This document shows, one piece after another, positions 8,235-17,131 of a stretch of 64,000 nucleotides of DNA. How positions within the stretch are numbered: position 1 is the stretch's first letter; the number at the start of each line of letters is the position of its first letter. The notes below the pieces were generated by a model. That model made no database searches and had not been told where the DNA came from. It saw only the letters and a list, made by a program, of their open reading frames with translations. This DNA comes from Rhodococcoides fascians A25f (GTDB lineage Bacteria > Actinomycetota > Actinomycetes > Mycobacteriales > Mycobacteriaceae). The stretch covers positions 1 to 64,000 of the forward strand of contig NZ_CP049744.1 of NCBI RefSeq assembly GCF_000760935.2, given 5' to 3'. The translations under genes and the position numbers were made by a program.

Positions 8235-9178
8235 TACTTCGCGGCACCCCGCTTGGCGAGCGCCTTCGAGATTCCCAGCTGCGCAACCACGATGATGCAA
8301 CCGACGATCGCACCGATGATCGCCGACGCGAGAGTATTGACGATCCACGCCAACACTCCGCCGATGCCGGCGACGCCGCGCACCGCTTCTTCGCCGTGGT
8401 GCACGAGCTCGTAGATGGGGTGGAAGCCGAGCTCGTCGATGCCCACGAGCAAGATGTGTCCACCGACCCACAACATTGCGGCGGTGCCGACGACCGACAG
8501 CACCGACATGACCTTGGGCATCCCCTTGACCAGACCCCGGCCGAACTTCTCGACGAACCCGGTGGAACCGTCGGCCAGTTTCAGACCGATGTCGTCCATC
8601 TTGACGATCAGCGCGACGACGCCGTACACGACGATCGTGATGACCACGGCGACGACCGCCAGGATGATCAATCGACTCCAGAAGCCCTCACCGGCAATGG
8701 TGTCCAGTGCGATGACCATGATCTCGGCGGACAGGATCAAGTCGGTCCGCACCGCACCGGAGACCACACTGTCCTCGTCGCGCGGCTCGTCCTCGGCTGC
8801 GGCGTGATCGTCACCGTGACCGAACAGAGCGCCCCAGATCTTGTGCGCCGCCTCGTAGCTGAGGTAACAACCACCGAGCATCAGAATCGGCGTCAACAGC
8901 CACGGCAGGAACTGACTCAACAACAGGGCGATCGGCAGAATGATCAGCAGCTTGTTGCGAAGCGAGCCGACAGCGATGCGCTTGATGATGGGGAGTTCAC
9001 GTTCGGCCGCGAGACCTCGAACGTACTGCGGCGTCACCGCCGCGTCGTCGATCACGACGCCTGCTGCCTTGGCGGTCGCCTTCCCGGTCGCCGCACCGAC
9101 GTCGTCGATGGACGCGGCAGCGAGGCGCGCCAGCGCTGCCACGTCGTCGAGCAGAGCTACGAGTCCGCCGGCCATCAC
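8234..9178 (-). CDS. DUF808 (YedI-like) inner membrane protein
   Basis: A 314-residue membrane protein of the DUF808/YedI family. It opens with GGLVALLDDVAALA, has the PQYVRGL segment typical of the family near residue 50, and about six hydrophobic helices. The acidic/His loop around residues 120-135 (GHGDDH) is cytosolic or periplasmic. Members are uncharacterised. It is cotranscribed with the GNAT gene that follows. Confidence 0.88.
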   Translation of the reverse strand: MMAGGLVALLDDVAALARLAAASIDDVGAATGKATAKAAGVVIDDAAVTPQYVRGLAAERELPIIKRIAVGSLRNKLLIILPIALLLSQFLPWLLTPILMLGGCYLSYEAAHKIWGALFGHGDDHAAAEDEPRDEDSVVSGAVRTDLILSAEIMVIALDTIAGEGFWSRLIILAVVAVVITIVVYGVVALIVKMDDIGLKLADGSTGFVEKFGRGLVKGMPKVMSVLSVVGTAAMLWVGGHILLVGIDELGFHPIYELVHHGEEAVRGVAGIGGVLAWIVNTLASAIIGAIVGCIIVVAQLGISKALAKRGAAK

Positions 9179-9286
9179 AAACCTCCGCGTCGATACGAGA
9201 ACACCACTGGGCTCCTCATGATGCGAGCCCTTGGAACCCTACCGTCCACAGATGGTCTGTGATCGCCGTCCGGCCTCCCCTGACTG

Positions 9287-10450
9287 CTAAGCGATCTTGC
9301 GCTCCTGCTCGACCTCCACGACCTTTGCCGGCGGTAGTCCGATGCTGGGGTCGTGTCCCCGGAAGTTCTTCAGCCACCAGCTCCAGTCCTCGGGCACCAG
9401 TGAGAACGGGTCACCGTGGCCCAGCTCGCGCGCTGCCCACACCGGCCAGTGCGGGTTGGCCAGCGCCGGACGACCGAGCAACACCACGTCGATCTTGCCG
9501 TCACGGATCACGGCGTCCGCGTTTTCGGGAACACCCAGGTTCCAGCTGCACGTCACGGGGATATCCAGCTCGCGCTTGACACGCGCAGCCCGCTCGACCA
9601 TGAACCCCATGTCACCGAAAGGCGGGTCCACCATGTCGTCGGTATTGAAGCCCAGGCTCACATCGGCCATGTCCAGGCCGTGTTCCTTCATCCATCCGAT
9701 GGCGATCATGGATTCGTCGAACTGAACCCCGTCGGGGTGGTGGTCATCCGAGCCCAATCGCATGGTGAGGGGGTACTTCTCCGGCCATACCTCACGCACC
9801 GCGTCGAGCGCCTCCAGGTGGAACCGTGCCCGGTTCTCCAGGCTTCCGCCGTACTGGTCGGTGCGCTGATTCGCCAGTGGGGAGAAGAAGCTTGCCCCGA
9901 GATAGCCATGGGCGTAGTGCATCTCCAGCCATTCGTAGCCGGCTTCCGCAGCACGGACAGCTGCGTCGGCGTAGCTCTGGTGGATCGCCTTGATCTCGGG
10001 CACGGTGAGTTCGTGGACGGGGAACGAGTGGTCGCCGCCGTAGGGAATCGCCGACGGTGCAACACACTCCCAGCCGTCGGGATGGTCTGCCGGAAGCTGG
10101 TGTCCGCCCTGCCACGGTGGAACTTCGCTGCCCTTGCGCCCGGTGTGACCCAGCTGAATGGCCGGGACCGATCCCATGTTCTTGATCATCGCCGTGACGC
10201 GTGCGTGACCCTCGATCTGGTCGTCGTCGTAGATCCCGGCGCAGCCAGGAGTCGTGCGACCGTCCGGCGTGATCGCAACTTGTTCCGGAAAGACCATCCC
10301 GAATCCGCCTGCCGCGCGTGCACCGAGGTACATCAGGTGAAAGTCGTTCATCTTCCCGTCGACAGAGCGGTACATCGTCATCGGCGACATGGCGATTCGG
10401 TTTCGAAGCGTCACGCCTTTGAGCGTGAACGGGCTGAAGAGATCCGGCAT
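9287..10450 (-). CDS. NADH:flavin oxidoreductase (old yellow enzyme family)
   Basis: A 387-residue TIM-barrel FMN enzyme close to YqjM/xenobiotic-reductase types. It starts with DLFSPFTLKGVTLRNRI, has the PAIQLGHTGRKG block with the substrate-binding His, HYAHGYLGASFFSP, NQRTDQYGGSLENR, and the C-terminal phosphate-binding LLGRPALANPHWP. It would reduce activated C=C bonds (enoates, maleimides, nitro compounds) with NAD(P)H. ATG 10450 is preceded by AAAGGA, which rules out the longer start. The divergent palindromes at 10584-10605 lie upstream. Confidence 0.95.
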   Translation of the reverse strand: MPDLFSPFTLKGVTLRNRIAMSPMTMYRSVDGKMNDFHLMYLGARAAGGFGMVFPEQVAITPDGRTTPGCAGIYDDDQIEGHARVTAMIKNMGSVPAIQLGHTGRKGSEVPPWQGGHQLPADHPDGWECVAPSAIPYGGDHSFPVHELTVPEIKAIHQSYADAAVRAAEAGYEWLEMHYAHGYLGASFFSPLANQRTDQYGGSLENRARFHLEALDAVREVWPEKYPLTMRLGSDDHHPDGVQFDESMIAIGWMKEHGLDMADVSLGFNTDDMVDPPFGDMGFMVERAARVKRELDIPVTCSWNLGVPENADAVIRDGKIDVVLLGRPALANPHWPVWAARELGHGDPFSLVPEDWSWWLKNFRGHDPSIGLPPAKVVEVEQERKIA

Positions 10451-10583
10451 GACAATGGTCCTTTCCTTCGGTACCACCACCTCATCACCTGGCACGTTTC
10501 GACCGACTACACCGATGCTGCATGTCGGTGACAGTTTTCTCACCGTCTCGCTCACCTGCGTGTGAGGCCCGATGTATGGTTTC

Positions 10584-10605
10584 CTATACGTATAGCGAGC
10601 TATAC
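10584..10605. promoter_or_regulatory. Overlapping palindromes CTATACGTATAG / GTATAGCGAGCTATAC
   Basis: A perfect 12-bp palindrome (10584-10595) overlaps a 7-2-7 dyad (10590-10605); both are built from the half-site CTATAC/GTATAG. They sit 20-40 bases before the membrane-protein gene whose operon partner is an Xre regulator, so an autoregulatory operator is likely. Confidence 0.65.
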
Positions 10606-10624
10606 CTACGATCGGAGCATTCAG

Positions 10625-11032
10625 GTGACACTCAAATGGATATCGGTCGCCGCTGTCGGCCTCGCCACTGCCTCGGCGACGGCATTACTGGCCTGGCTGG
10701 TCTCACCCGTCGCCCCAGGAGTCGCGGCGGTGGTGTTCGGATTCACCGCCCTCCCGTTCGGGGCGATGCTGGGCTGGATACTGATCTTTGCCCCGGTCAC
10801 TGCCGACCAGACCTACACTTCGGGTGACAGCATCGAAAGCCATTGGACCACGGCGGCGTCCAGCGGCACCGCCACCGATCTTGTGACCGTTCTCGGCCTG
10901 ACTCTGGCGGTGGTGGCCATCACCCGCGTCGATCCCCCGGCAACTCTGCTGCTGACGGGTCTGTTGTTGGCTGCGTTCGCATCGTTCACCGGTCGGTATG
11001 CGTTCGCGCGCTACCGAGCCCTGTCCGAATGA
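10625..11032 (+). CDS. Small integral membrane protein paired with an Xre regulator
   Basis: A 135-residue protein with four hydrophobic segments. I start it at GTG 10625, preceded by CGGAGC; the longer reading from 10562 would run through the operator palindromes and is unlikely. It ends in ATGA, overlapping the Xre-type regulator gene. Membrane protein plus YozG-like regulator pairs are widespread in Gram-positive bacteria, but their signal is unknown. A second, unrelated pair with the same logic lies at 55468-56294. Confidence 0.78.
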   Translation: MTLKWISVAAVGLATASATALLAWLVSPVAPGVAAVVFGFTALPFGAMLGWILIFAPVTADQTYTSGDSIESHWTTAASSGTATDLVTVLGLTLAVVAITRVDPPATLLLTGLLLAAFASFTGRYAFARYRALSE

Positions 11033-11226
11033 GAAACGACGTTCGACGGCGTCGCACCGAGAAGGGTTGGTCTCAAAGCGAACTGGCCGAACGGATCGAC
11101 GTCACCCGCCTGACGATCATCTCCATCGAGAAGGAGCGATTCGACCCGAGCCTGCCCGTCGCCTTTCGCCTCGCCGCGGCCTTCGACTGCACCATCGAGC
11201 AACTCTTCGAGCCGGATCCGACCTGA
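11029..11226 (+). CDS. Xre/YozG-type HTH regulator
   Basis: A 65-residue single-domain Cro/CI-type DNA-binding protein. The helix-turn-helix runs through WSQSELAERIDVTRLTIIS and the family-typical IEKERFDPSLP, ending LFEPDPT. The ATG overlaps the previous stop (ATGA). It is probably the repressor of its own operon through the palindromes at 10584-10605. Confidence 0.9.
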   Translation: MRNDVRRRRTEKGWSQSELAERIDVTRLTIISIEKERFDPSLPVAFRLAAAFDCTIEQLFEPDPT

Positions 11227-11228
11227 GG

Positions 11229-12203
11229 TCAGTTCACGAGCCCCTCGCTCTGCAGCCACTCGTATGCGACGTCCGACGGATCCTCGCCTTCGATATCGAC
11301 CCGCCCGTTCAGCTCCTGCATCAGGTCGTCGGTCAAACGCCCCGACACCACCGCCAGCAGATCGGCGATCTCGGGATGCTGCTCCAGCACCGCATTGCGT
11401 ACCACAGCGGTGCCGCTGTACGGCAGGAAGAATGCGCGATCATCCTGCAGCACGGTCAGATTCAGGTTCTTTATCCGACCGTCGGTGGTATAAACCATAC
11501 CGAAATTGCAGGGCGAACTGTCTGCCGTCGACGTGTACACGACACCGGCGTCCATGCGGGTGACGTTACTGGACGGCACCCCACCCGGCGCGTTCAGTCC
11601 GATCCCGTATGTGTCGAGCATCGGGCCGAAACCGTCCGAACGAGAGAAGAATTCGTCATCGACGCAGAATGTTCGGTCGGCCTCCGGGAGCTTCGCGACA
11701 TCGGACAGAGTGGTGACGCCGAGTCGCTCGGCGGTGGCGGCAGATGCCGCGAACGCGTACGTGTCGTTGAAGTTGGCCGGAGGTAGCCAGTCGAGGTCGT
11801 ACTCACTCTTCTCGATGTCACGAACGCGCTCCCACAACTCCTGCGGATCGCTGATCGTCTCGGTCTGGCTGTGATAATTGACCCAGCCGGTGCCGGTGTA
11901 CTCCCACAGGATGTCTGCGTCGCCGTTGAGCTGCGCCTGTCTCGACGACGCCGACCCCGGCGCACCGGTCAAGTCGGTCACCTTCGCGCCCGCGGCGGCA
12001 AGGTATGTGGCCGTTATCTTCCCGAGGAGCACGCCCTCGGTGAAACTCTTGCTCGTCACCACCAGAGACGCGCCGTCGAGCGGCCTCGCACCGTCCGTGA
12101 GCGTGGTGCTCTCGAACGTTCCCGACGAGCTCACCAGACCGCAGCTCGCCAACGAGCCGGCGAGCGCCACAGCTCCAGCGGCGGCGAACAGACGGCGAAT
12201 CAT
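11229..12203 (-). CDS. opuCC: Glycine betaine/osmoprotectant ABC transporter substrate-binding lipoprotein
   Basis: A 324-residue lipoprotein. The signal ends in the lipobox LASC near residue 21, so the protein is anchored outside the membrane. The type II periplasmic binding fold of the OpuAC/ProX family follows, with VTSKSFTEGVLLGKI and ILWEYTGTGW. It is last in the four-gene opu-like operon and overlaps the permease stop in ATGA. It delivers betaine, choline or carnitine-like compounds to the permease; the exact ligand cannot be read. Confidence 0.92.
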   Translation of the reverse strand: MIRRLFAAAGAVALAGSLASCGLVSSSGTFESTTLTDGARPLDGASLVVTSKSFTEGVLLGKITATYLAAAGAKVTDLTGAPGSASSRQAQLNGDADILWEYTGTGWVNYHSQTETISDPQELWERVRDIEKSEYDLDWLPPANFNDTYAFAASAATAERLGVTTLSDVAKLPEADRTFCVDDEFFSRSDGFGPMLDTYGIGLNAPGGVPSSNVTRMDAGVVYTSTADSSPCNFGMVYTTDGRIKNLNLTVLQDDRAFFLPYSGTAVVRNAVLEQHPEIADLLAVVSGRLTDDLMQELNGRVDIEGEDPSDVAYEWLQSEGLVN

Positions 12204-12937
12204 GCCACTCCTCTTGGGGTCGCGAACAATTCGACCACACGGCCGAGCCAGTCGATGATCAGTGCCAGCAGTGCAACGAGAACGGCACCGGAGATGAGCA
12301 ACTTCGGCAAGAAGAGCGTTGTGCCCGTCGTGATCAGCGTGCCGAGGCTGGACGCCCCGATGAACGTGCTCAACGTGGCGGTTCCGACCAGGATGACCAG
12401 CGCGGTGCGCACGCCGTTGAGGATCACCGGCACCGCCAGGGGAAGTTCCACCTGCACCAGGGTGCGAATCCCGGAGAACCCGATGCCGCGGGCCGCCTCG
12501 ATCGTTCGCTGATCGACCTGCTGTATCCCGACGATCGTGTTCTGAAGGATCGGCAGAATTGCGTAGACGACCAAACCCACTACAGCGGTGCGGAATCCGG
12601 TTCCGAGCCACATCGTCAGCAGCACGATCAGACCGACTGCCGGAGCGGCCTGACCGATGTTGGCGAAGTTGACGGCCACCGGCCGAAGGTTCTTCGCTCT
12701 GTCCCGAGTGAGCAAAACGCCCAACGGTATTGCGATGACGACGACGATCACCGTGGCCGTCAACGTCAGAACGATGTGATCGACGATAGTGGTCTTCAGG
12801 TTGTCCCAGCCGAGCGATGCTTGTTCGGTGGTGGTCAGTGTCGTCGATCGATACCACAGGATGTAGCCGAGTCCGAGTACCACGATGACGATCGGCTCGA
12901 ACCACACATCCAACGGGGCACGGCGCAGTCGATTCAT
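12200..12937 (-). CDS. Osmoprotectant ABC transporter permease
   Basis: A 245-residue permease of the BPD_transp_1 type with about five to six membrane helices. The coupling EAA loop reads EAARGIGFSGIRTLVQVELP. It has a longer N-terminus than the other permease of the operon. It overlaps the ATPase stop in ATGA at 12934-12937 and forms one half of the membrane channel. Confidence 0.92.
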   Translation of the reverse strand: MNRLRRAPLDVWFEPIVIVVLGLGYILWYRSTTLTTTEQASLGWDNLKTTIVDHIVLTLTATVIVVVIAIPLGVLLTRDRAKNLRPVAVNFANIGQAAPAVGLIVLLTMWLGTGFRTAVVGLVVYAILPILQNTIVGIQQVDQRTIEAARGIGFSGIRTLVQVELPLAVPVILNGVRTALVILVGTATLSTFIGASSLGTLITTGTTLFLPKLLISGAVLVALLALIIDWLGRVVELFATPRGVA

Positions 12938-14142
12938 GTTGCTGCGCCTTCGGTATGGGCCGAGTACGTGACGTGGCCGTCGCCGGATCGAGCGTCCGAG
13001 AGCTGCCCCCGGATGACGGCCATGACGGTGGCAATCGTCAATGCGCCGGTCACGGCACCTCGGCCGTCGGTGACGAGTACGCCGCCCTGACTGGCGGCCA
13101 ACATCGAATCGAGAGCGTCGTTGAGCGTCGACGACGGTGCAACGGTGGGCAATCGCTCGTCGACGTAGTCGGTGATGCGGTCCTTGGTGGCCACTTCGTC
13201 GAGAGACGGCCAGGCTCGGGGGCGGCCGTGTTCGTCGATGACGACGATCCAGGTGGCACCCTGCGCTCGTGCGCGCGCGATGACCTCCTGCGAGTTGTCG
13301 CCGACCTTGGCGGTCACAACCGAATCGTGTTCCACGTCTTTGACTCTGGACAGTGTCAGGTGCGCCAGAGTGGCTCCTGAGCCGATGAATTCCTCGACGA
13401 ACGGACTGGCCGGCTTGGCCAGGATTTCTTCCGGAGTCGCGTACTGCTCGATGTGACCACCCTCGGACAGAATCAATACCTTGTCGCCCAACTTCGTCGC
13501 TTCCTCGAAGTCGTGAGTGACGATGACGATCGTCTTCGCGAGCTCGTGCTGGATGGCAATGAGGCTGTCCTGCAGTCGAACCCTGGTGATCGGGTCCACT
13601 GCACCGAAGGGCTCGTCCATCAACAGAACCGGCGGATCGGCAGCGAGCGCTCTCGCCACACCCACACGCTGTTGCTGCCCGCCCGACATGTCCTTGGGTA
13701 GGCGATCGCGGAAGTCGGAGACGTCGAGCCCGACCAGATCGAGCAGGTAGTCGGTTCTCTCCTCGATCTTCTTCGCGTCCCAACCCAGGACGCGCGGAAT
13801 GGCTCCGACGTTCTTGGCGACCGACCAGTGCGGGAAGAGTCCGCCGGACTGGATGACGTACCCGATGGACTGACGAAGCTTGTCCGGATCCTCGCCGGTC
13901 ACGTCACGGTCACCGATGAAGATACGGCCCTCGGTCGGTTCGATCAGCCGGTTGATCATCTTGAGCGTCGTCGTCTTACCGCAGCCGGACGGTCCCACGA
14001 AAGCCACGATATGGCCGGCCTCGATCTCGAGGTCGATCTTCTGCACTGCCGGCTTGTTCTGACCCTTGTACTGCTTGACCACACCGTCGAGGCGAATGGA
14101 GGCACCGGTGACCGTCGGTCCGCCGGTCGTGTTGTCCGTCAT
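12934..14142 (-). CDS. opuCA: Glycine betaine/proline-type ABC transporter ATPase with CBS domains
   Basis: A 402-residue ATPase. Walker A is GPSGCGKTTT, the signature is MSGGQQQR, Walker B is VLLMDEPFGAVD and the H-loop His is in VTHD. After about residue 250 it continues into a CBS-like regulatory region (TWIVVIDEHGRPR, GGVLVTDGRGAVTGALT) typical of OpuCA/OpuAA, which can sense ionic strength or cyclic nucleotides. AAGGGA precedes the ATG. It overlaps both neighbours by four bases. Confidence 0.94.
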   Translation of the reverse strand: MTDNTTGGPTVTGASIRLDGVVKQYKGQNKPAVQKIDLEIEAGHIVAFVGPSGCGKTTTLKMINRLIEPTEGRIFIGDRDVTGEDPDKLRQSIGYVIQSGGLFPHWSVAKNVGAIPRVLGWDAKKIEERTDYLLDLVGLDVSDFRDRLPKDMSGGQQQRVGVARALAADPPVLLMDEPFGAVDPITRVRLQDSLIAIQHELAKTIVIVTHDFEEATKLGDKVLILSEGGHIEQYATPEEILAKPASPFVEEFIGSGATLAHLTLSRVKDVEHDSVVTAKVGDNSQEVIARARAQGATWIVVIDEHGRPRAWPSLDEVATKDRITDYVDERLPTVAPSSTLNDALDSMLAASQGGVLVTDGRGAVTGALTIATVMAVIRGQLSDARSGDGHVTYSAHTEGAAT

Positions 14143-14783
14143 GACAATCCCTTCGAGATGGTGAGGCGCCCGAGGAGGACGAGCAGGGCGTCGAACACCA
14201 GGGCGATGACGACGATGAGGACTGTTCCGGTCACTGCCATCTCGACGGAATTGGTCCCGCCCAGTCTCGACAGGCCGTTGAAGATGAGCGAACCGAGGCC
14301 GGGTCCGAGCACGTACGCGACGATGGCCGCCACGCCGACAACCATCTGCGTCGAGACGCGAATGCCGGTGAGAATGACCGGCCACGCCATGGGCAGCGAG
14401 ACGGACACGAGGATGCGGCTGCGCGAGAAACCGATTCCCTTCGCCGACTCGATCACGGTGTCGGGGACGCCGCGCAGTCCTACGATGGCGTTACCGATCA
14501 CGGGCATGGCCGCGAAGAACGCAAGCATGATGAACGAGGGCACTACCCCGAGGCCGAACGGCACGATGAGCAACGCGAGCAACGCCAAGGACGGGATCGT
14601 CAGCGCTACTCGGCTGGTCGTCAGCGTCAACGCCGAGAACAGCGGAAGACGATGGACTGCGATTGCGATGAGCACAGCCACGACCGTGCCCACCAGAACC
14701 GTCTGAAACGCCAGCGACGCATGTTGATAGGTCAGAAACGCGAGGGATTCACCCCGCCCCTGCAGATAACCCCATAGATCCAC
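14139..14783 (-). CDS. Osmoprotectant ABC transporter permease
   Basis: A 214-residue permease with the EAA loop ESAKGIGFSRSRILVSVSLP. It is the first gene of the operon and the smaller of the two permeases. All three junctions in the operon are ATGA overlaps, which suggests tightly coupled synthesis of the four subunits. The 183 bases upstream up to the aminotransferase hold the likely promoter, in which I see no clear -35. Confidence 0.92.
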   Translation of the reverse strand: MDLWGYLQGRGESLAFLTYQHASLAFQTVLVGTVVAVLIAIAVHRLPLFSALTLTTSRVALTIPSLALLALLIVPFGLGVVPSFIMLAFFAAMPVIGNAIVGLRGVPDTVIESAKGIGFSRSRILVSVSLPMAWPVILTGIRVSTQMVVGVAAIVAYVLGPGLGSLIFNGLSRLGGTNSVEMAVTGTVLIVVIALVFDALLVLLGRLTISKGLS

Positions 14784-14966
14784 GAATTCCCTCTCGCCCG
14801 GCAGATCGGACGACGAGCGTAACCCGCATTTCCCGGGCCGAGTCGGGAAATATCACCGGGCCACCGGTCGCCAAAGGCACTGCAGGACAGCGATCAGGGG
14901 CTTTATCTGCATGAACGACCCCGTGCACTACCCGGCACGGAATTAAAATCAGCTCGAGCAGAAGTC

Positions 14967-16193
14967 CTACTGCGAATACGAGCTGAGAAAATTGCCGAGC
15001 CGTTCGAGCGCAGTGGCGAGATCGTCGACGTTGGGCAGAGTGACGAGTCGGAAATGATCGGGCACATCCCAATTGAAGGCACGGCCGTGACTGACGAGAA
15101 TCTTTTCCGACTCGAGGAGGTCGAGTACGAACTTCTCGTCGTCGACGATCCCGAAGCGGTCGGTGTCGAGTTTCGGGAACATGTACAGCGCACCCGCTGC
15201 CTGCACGCAGCTGATTCCGTCGATCGAGTTGAGCATGCGATGCGCCAGGTCACGTTGCGCGGTCAGCCTCCCCGCGGGAAGGAGGAGATCCTCGATGGAC
15301 TGCCTGCCGCCGAGCGCAGTCTGTATTGCGTGCTGTGCCGGTACGTTCGCGCACATCCGCATGTTGGACAGCAGGGTGATGCCCTCGATGAAACTCGCCG
15401 CACGTCGACGCGGCCCGGTGACCGCCAACCATCCGGCCCGAAATCCACACACCCGGTACGCCTTCGAGAGACCCGAATACGTCAAGCACAGAACATCTTT
15501 GCCGGTCAGAGTGGCGAGATTCGTCATCTCTGCACCGTCGTAGACGATCTTCTCGTAGATCTCGTCCGCGAGCAGTATCAGATCGTGCTCACGCGCCAGT
15601 TCGACGAACCGCTGGAGTGCCGCGCGTGGATACACCGACCCCGTCGGGTTGTTGGGATTGATCACCACGATCGCGCGGGTGCGAGGGGTGATCTTGGCTT
15701 CGAGATCCTCGAAGTCCGGGGCCCAGTCCTGACTCTCGTCGGCCAGGTAGTGGACGGGTGTGCCACCGGCGAGCGCCACCGATCCCGTCCACAGTGGGTA
15801 ATCGGGCGACGGAATCAGAATCTCGTCCTCCGGGTTGCACAGAGCCTGCATCGTCATCGTGATCAGCTCGGAGACCCCGTTGCCCAGGTAGACGTTGCCG
15901 ACGTCGAGATCCAGATCGGTCAATCCCTTGGTCTGGTAGTACTGCACCACCGCGGTGCGGGCGGAGAACAGACCTCTGGAATCCGAGTAGCCCTGTGCCG
16001 TGGGCAGATTTCGGATCATGGCCATCATGATCTCGTCCGGTGCCTCGAACCCGAAGGGCGCAGGATTGCCGACGTTGAGGCGCAGGATGGCGTGTCCCTG
16101 CTCCTCGAGCTCCTCGGTCTTGTCCAGAATGCGTCCACGAATGTCGTAGCGAACATTCTCGAGCTTGCGCGCCTGATCGATCGATTTCGTCAT
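14967..16193 (-). CDS. alaA: Pyridoxal-phosphate aminotransferase (AlaA-like)
   Basis: A 408-residue class I aminotransferase. It has LRLNVGNPAPFGF at the N-terminus, NPNNPTGSVY, the active-site Lys in the SGLSKAYRVCGFRAGW block and the phosphate-binding Arg near the C-terminus. It is closest to AlaA/AspC-like alanine:2-oxoglutarate aminotransferases, linking pyruvate and glutamate metabolism. GGAGGA stands ahead of the ATG at 16193. The start overlaps the end of the DMT gene by four bases, so they may be cotranscribed. Confidence 0.92.
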   Translation of the reverse strand: MTKSIDQARKLENVRYDIRGRILDKTEELEEQGHAILRLNVGNPAPFGFEAPDEIMMAMIRNLPTAQGYSDSRGLFSARTAVVQYYQTKGLTDLDLDVGNVYLGNGVSELITMTMQALCNPEDEILIPSPDYPLWTGSVALAGGTPVHYLADESQDWAPDFEDLEAKITPRTRAIVVINPNNPTGSVYPRAALQRFVELAREHDLILLADEIYEKIVYDGAEMTNLATLTGKDVLCLTYSGLSKAYRVCGFRAGWLAVTGPRRRAASFIEGITLLSNMRMCANVPAQHAIQTALGGRQSIEDLLLPAGRLTAQRDLAHRMLNSIDGISCVQAAGALYMFPKLDTDRFGIVDDEKFVLDLLESEKILVSHGRAFNWDVPDHFRLVTLPNVDDLATALERLGNFLSSYSQ

Positions 16194-17131
16194 TCCGTAA
16201 GTTCCTCCTGTCGAACGGACGGCGACATCCGGGTCCGGACCGCCACTGTTGCACATGCGATGACCGCTGCTCCACCCCCGACCACCGGCCACGTCAACCC
16301 CTCGCGCAGGATGATCGCGGCCCAGCAGATGGTGAGCACCGGTTGGATCAGCTGAATCTGGCTCACGCTCGACATGGGGCCGATGGCCAGGCCCCGATAC
16401 CAGGCGAAGAACCCGAGGTACATGCTCACCACCGCCAGGTAGGCGAACGATGCCCACTCGGGTGCACCTGCTGTCGACGGCTGCTCCCACCACGAGAAAG
16501 CGGCCAACGCACCGGTCACCGGAACGCTCACCACCAGAGCCCACGAGACCGTCTGCCAGGCCCCGAGTTCGCGGGCCAGCAAGCCCCCTTCGGCGTAGCC
16601 GACCGCCGCTGCGACAACCGCCCCGAGGAGCAACAGGTCCGACCACCCGAGCCCGGTCAGCCGTCCGCCCCGAACGGCCGCAAATCCGATCGCGACGGCA
16701 GCGCCCACGGCTGCGACCAGCCAGAACACCGGCCGGACTCGTTGTCGTTCTCGTACTACCGCGACAACGGCGGTGGCCGCCGGGAGCAGTGCGATGACGA
16801 CGGCGCTGTGACCGGCGGATGCCGTGGTGAGGGCATACGAGGTGAGTACCGGAAAGCCGATGACGACACCGGCCGCGATCACGGCCAGCCGACCCCACTG
16901 CCCACCCTGGGGGAGCCGTTGTCTCGTCGCTGCCAGCGCAAGTGCCGCCAATGCGGCGGCGAACACGGCGCGCCCGGTACCGACGAAGAGCGGTGACAGG
17001 CCTCCGGTGACGGCGATGCGAGTGAGCGGAACCGTGAACGAAAATGCAGTGACGCCTGCCAAGCCCCACAACAATCCGGCGCGCGATAGCGGGCCCGCAC
17101 CAGAACGAGTAGCGCTACTATGCTGTGTCAT
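16190..17131 (-). CDS. DMT/EamA family transporter
   Basis: A 313-residue membrane protein with ten hydrophobic helices in two EamA repeats (residues about 15-145 and 160-300). EamA proteins export amino acids, purines or other metabolites. The ATG at 17131 shares the palindromic CATG with the start codon of the divergent MocR gene, so each promoter lies inside the other gene. Control by that MocR regulator is likely. The stop overlaps the alaA start. Confidence 0.9.
   Translation of the reverse strand: MTQHSSATRSGAGPLSRAGLLWGLAGVTAFSFTVPLTRIAVTGGLSPLFVGTGRAVFAAALAALALAATRQRLPQGGQWGRLAVIAAGVVIGFPVLTSYALTTASAGHSAVVIALLPAATAVVAVVRERQRVRPVFWLVAAVGAAVAIGFAAVRGGRLTGLGWSDLLLLGAVVAAAVGYAEGGLLARELGAWQTVSWALVVSVPVTGALAAFSWWEQPSTAGAPEWASFAYLAVVSMYLGFFAWYRGLAIGPMSSVSQIQLIQPVLTICWAAIILREGLTWPVVGGGAAVIACATVAVRTRMSPSVRQEELTE
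17108..17119. promoter_or_regulatory. Palindrome AGTAGCGCTACT at the DMT/MocR divergon
   Basis: A perfect 12-bp palindrome inside the first codons of the DMT gene. It overlaps TACTAT (17116-17121), the likely -10 of the MocR gene. It is a candidate MocR operator. Confidence 0.55.

Noticed and set aside
10562..10624. Longer N-terminus for the membrane protein at 10625
   Set aside because: The extension would translate the operator palindromes and promoter; GTG 10625 has its own ribosome binding site.
14930..14946. Short dyad CCGTGC/GCACGG between the aminotransferase and the opu operon
   Set aside because: The stem is only six bases and the T-rich bases lie before it on the transcribed strand, so a terminator is not supported.
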